From positions 186,001 through 250,000 of the forward strand of contig JAKVCX010000004.1 of NCBI GenBank assembly GCA_022448525.1: a stretch of 64,000 nucleotides of DNA. Direction: 5' to 3'. A program made the position numbers and the translations under genes. Within the stretch, counting starts at the first letter, position 1. Every line of letters begins with the position of its first letter. Below, piece after piece: positions 62,936-64,000 of the stretch. Source of the stretch: Tenacibaculum sp. (lineage in GTDB: Bacteria; Bacteroidota; Bacteroidia; Flavobacteriales; Flavobacteriaceae). Below the pieces are notes generated by a model. The model worked only from the letters and a program-made list of their open reading frames with translations. It had not been told where the DNA came from and made no database searches.

Positions 62936-63819
62936 AGTTTGGAAAGGTAGAGCAACCAGAATTAGTAGATTTTTCATTTCCTAAAACACATCAACATACA
63001 ACGAAATTATTATCAACTTTTGATAAGGCAAAACCATTATCCGTTTATGTTGGTTGTGCGAAATGGAATAAAGCAGATTTAAAGGGGTTTTATCCAAGAG
63101 GAACAAAAGATGAATTGATTTATTATTCATCACAATTCAACTCTATAGAGTTAAATGCAACTTTTTATCGTCAATTTCCTCCAGAACAATTTGAGAAATG
63201 GAAGAATAAAACTCCGGACGGATTTAAGTTTTTTCCAAAATTAACGCAAGATATTAGTCATTGGAAAAGGTTACAAGGAGTAGCTGATTTAGTAAATTAT
63301 TATTTAGATGCTGCAACTAGGCTAGAGGAGAAGTTAGGTACAATTTTTCTTCAGTTACATTCAAACTTTGGCCCTAAGAATTTTGATAGACTCAAAAATT
63401 TCGTTGAAGGTTGGCCAAAAGACATTCCCTTAACTGTTGAGTGTAGACATACAGAATGGTTCACGGATGAAACGGTTGCTTCTGAATTTTATGAACTTTT
63501 AGAAAGTAATGGAGTGTCAAACACTATTGTTGATACAGCAGGAAGACGTGATATGATGCATATGCGATTAACGAATAATGAGGCATTTATAAGATATGTA
63601 GGAGCAAATCACTCTTCAGATTATGCTAGATTAGATGATTGGGTTGAACGATTATCAGAATGGGTAAATTTAGGCTTACGAAATATTCATTTTTTTGTAC
63701 ACCAAAATTTAGAAGTTGAATCTCCATTATTAGCTTCCTATTTTATAAAAAAGATAAATTCAGAATTAGATGTTAATTTAAAAATACCTAAAGAAGAAGA
63801 ACAGCAAACACTTTTTTAA
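62932..63819 (+). CDS. DUF72 domain-containing protein
   Basis: 295 residues, TIM-barrel-like family. Typical segments: YVGCAKWNKADLKGFYP, YYSSQFNSIELNATFYRQFP, KTPDGFKFFPKLTQDISH, LGTIFLQLHSNFGPK, LTVECRHTEWF and FFVHQNLEVESPLL. The family has no proven function. The N-terminus has about 40 extra residues before the domain. It is the second gene of the patatin operon; a terminator follows. Confidence 0.9.
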   Translation: MKFGKVEQPELVDFSFPKTHQHTTKLLSTFDKAKPLSVYVGCAKWNKADLKGFYPRGTKDELIYYSSQFNSIELNATFYRQFPPEQFEKWKNKTPDGFKFFPKLTQDISHWKRLQGVADLVNYYLDAATRLEEKLGTIFLQLHSNFGPKNFDRLKNFVEGWPKDIPLTVECRHTEWFTDETVASEFYELLESNGVSNTIVDTAGRRDMMHMRLTNNEAFIRYVGANHSSDYARLDDWVERLSEWVNLGLRNIHFFVHQNLEVESPLLASYFIKKINSELDVNLKIPKEEEQQTLF

Positions 63820-63840
63820 ATATAATCTTAAAGTGAAAAA

Positions 63841-63869
63841 AAAGCGAGCTAATTTTGTTAGCTCGCTTT
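63841..63869. terminator. Bidirectional terminator after the DUF72 gene
   Basis: Stem AAAGCGAGCTAA / TTAGCTCGCTTT with a five-base loop, then T-run; it also lies after the minus-strand gene entering at the right edge. Confidence 0.9.
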
Positions 63870-63891
63870 TTTATTTCTCTTTTTTTAGAAT

Positions 63892-64000
63892 CTATCTAAT
63901 ATCAACATACATATTATTGTAATCAATATTTCTCATTTGTGAATTCCAGAATGGTTTTTCTGATTCTTTTTGATATGCGAAATTAGCACCTTTTGCGCCA
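63892..64000 (-). CDS. 3' end of an unidentified minus-strand gene
   Basis: The last 35 or so codons of a gene that begins outside the window: ...GANFAYQKESEKPFWNS then QMRNIDYNNMYVDIR and a TAG stop at 63892-63894. Frame and stop are supported by the terminator just beyond. Too little is visible to name a family. Confidence 0.6.
   Translation of the reverse strand, partial: GAKGANFAYQKESEKPFWNSQMRNIDYNNMYVDIR

Overview
The window looks like a chromosomal segment of a low-GC member of the Flavobacteriaceae (Bacteroidota). Evidence: a secreted amylase with a type IX secretion (T9SS) sorting tail, the bacillithiol gene bshA, a DUF3810 membrane protein, Bacteroidota-type promoters (-7 box TAnnTTTG), very few Shine-Dalgarno sequences, and housekeeping genes of flavobacterial type. 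A marine genus such as Tenacibaculum, Kordia or Aquimarina would fit, but the genus cannot be fixed from this sequence.

Layout. 1-3.1 kb: tail of an ECF sigma factor, a one-TM protein that may be its anti-sigma factor, a secreted coiled-coil/barrel protein, and a sterol-desaturase-family enzyme. 3.2-4.3 kb: rpsF-rpsR-rplI. 4.5-9 kb (mostly minus): lysA, a tiny promoter-ORF-terminator unit, pepT, a lipoprotein and a DUF3810 protein. 9-18 kb: dnaB, an asparagine-synthetase-B-like secreted protein, a transketolase N-terminal half without its C-terminal partner, bshA, aroB, proline dehydrogenase, a minimal LETM1-like protein and glyA. 18-32.6 kb: alpha-amylase with three starch-binding modules, rmuC, an acyltransferase, gcvT, an M1 peptidase, an acyl-CoA synthetase, a lipoprotein with a CxxCH site, a class III aminotransferase and an OstA-like protein.

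32.7-47.25 kb is the most interesting part: a class I lanthipeptide locus joined to a possible signalling module. A ThiF/E1-like enzyme, a PAS-LuxR regulator and a GNAT resembling acyl-homoserine-lactone synthases surround three copies of a palindrome, CTACAC-N4-GTGTAG (one mismatch each). In the thiF and GNAT promoters the box ends exactly 22 bp before the -7 element and no -33 element is seen; the luxR promoter has both consensus elements. The GNAT gene is followed by an outer-membrane barrel, four small precursor genes not picked up by a 60-codon ORF cutoff (52, 52, 52 and 51 codons), two LanC-like genes (the first without zinc ligands), a luciferase-like monooxygenase, a full-length LanB dehydratase and a C39-peptidase ABC exporter, then a terminator. 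The simplest model is that LuxR, perhaps with a small molecule made by the GNAT, switches on lanthipeptide production; precursors are dehydrated by LanB, cyclised by the LanC pair, possibly tailored by the monooxygenase, cleaved at GG/GA and exported by the C39 transporter, while the barrel takes up or releases the product. This is inference.

47.3-64 kb returns to ordinary genes: a PLP decarboxylase, purA, a Fur-family regulator without the usual CxxC motif, a RelA/SpoT homologue, a tandem SnoaL-like lipoprotein next to an AraC regulator, an rRNA/tRNA methyltransferase, two amidohydrolase-family genes in which only one of three domains keeps the HxH metal motif, a Ycf48/BNR-like lipoprotein, a patatin, a DUF72 protein and the 3' end of an unidentified gene. 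No rRNA, tRNA, CRISPR array, insertion sequence or prophage was seen.
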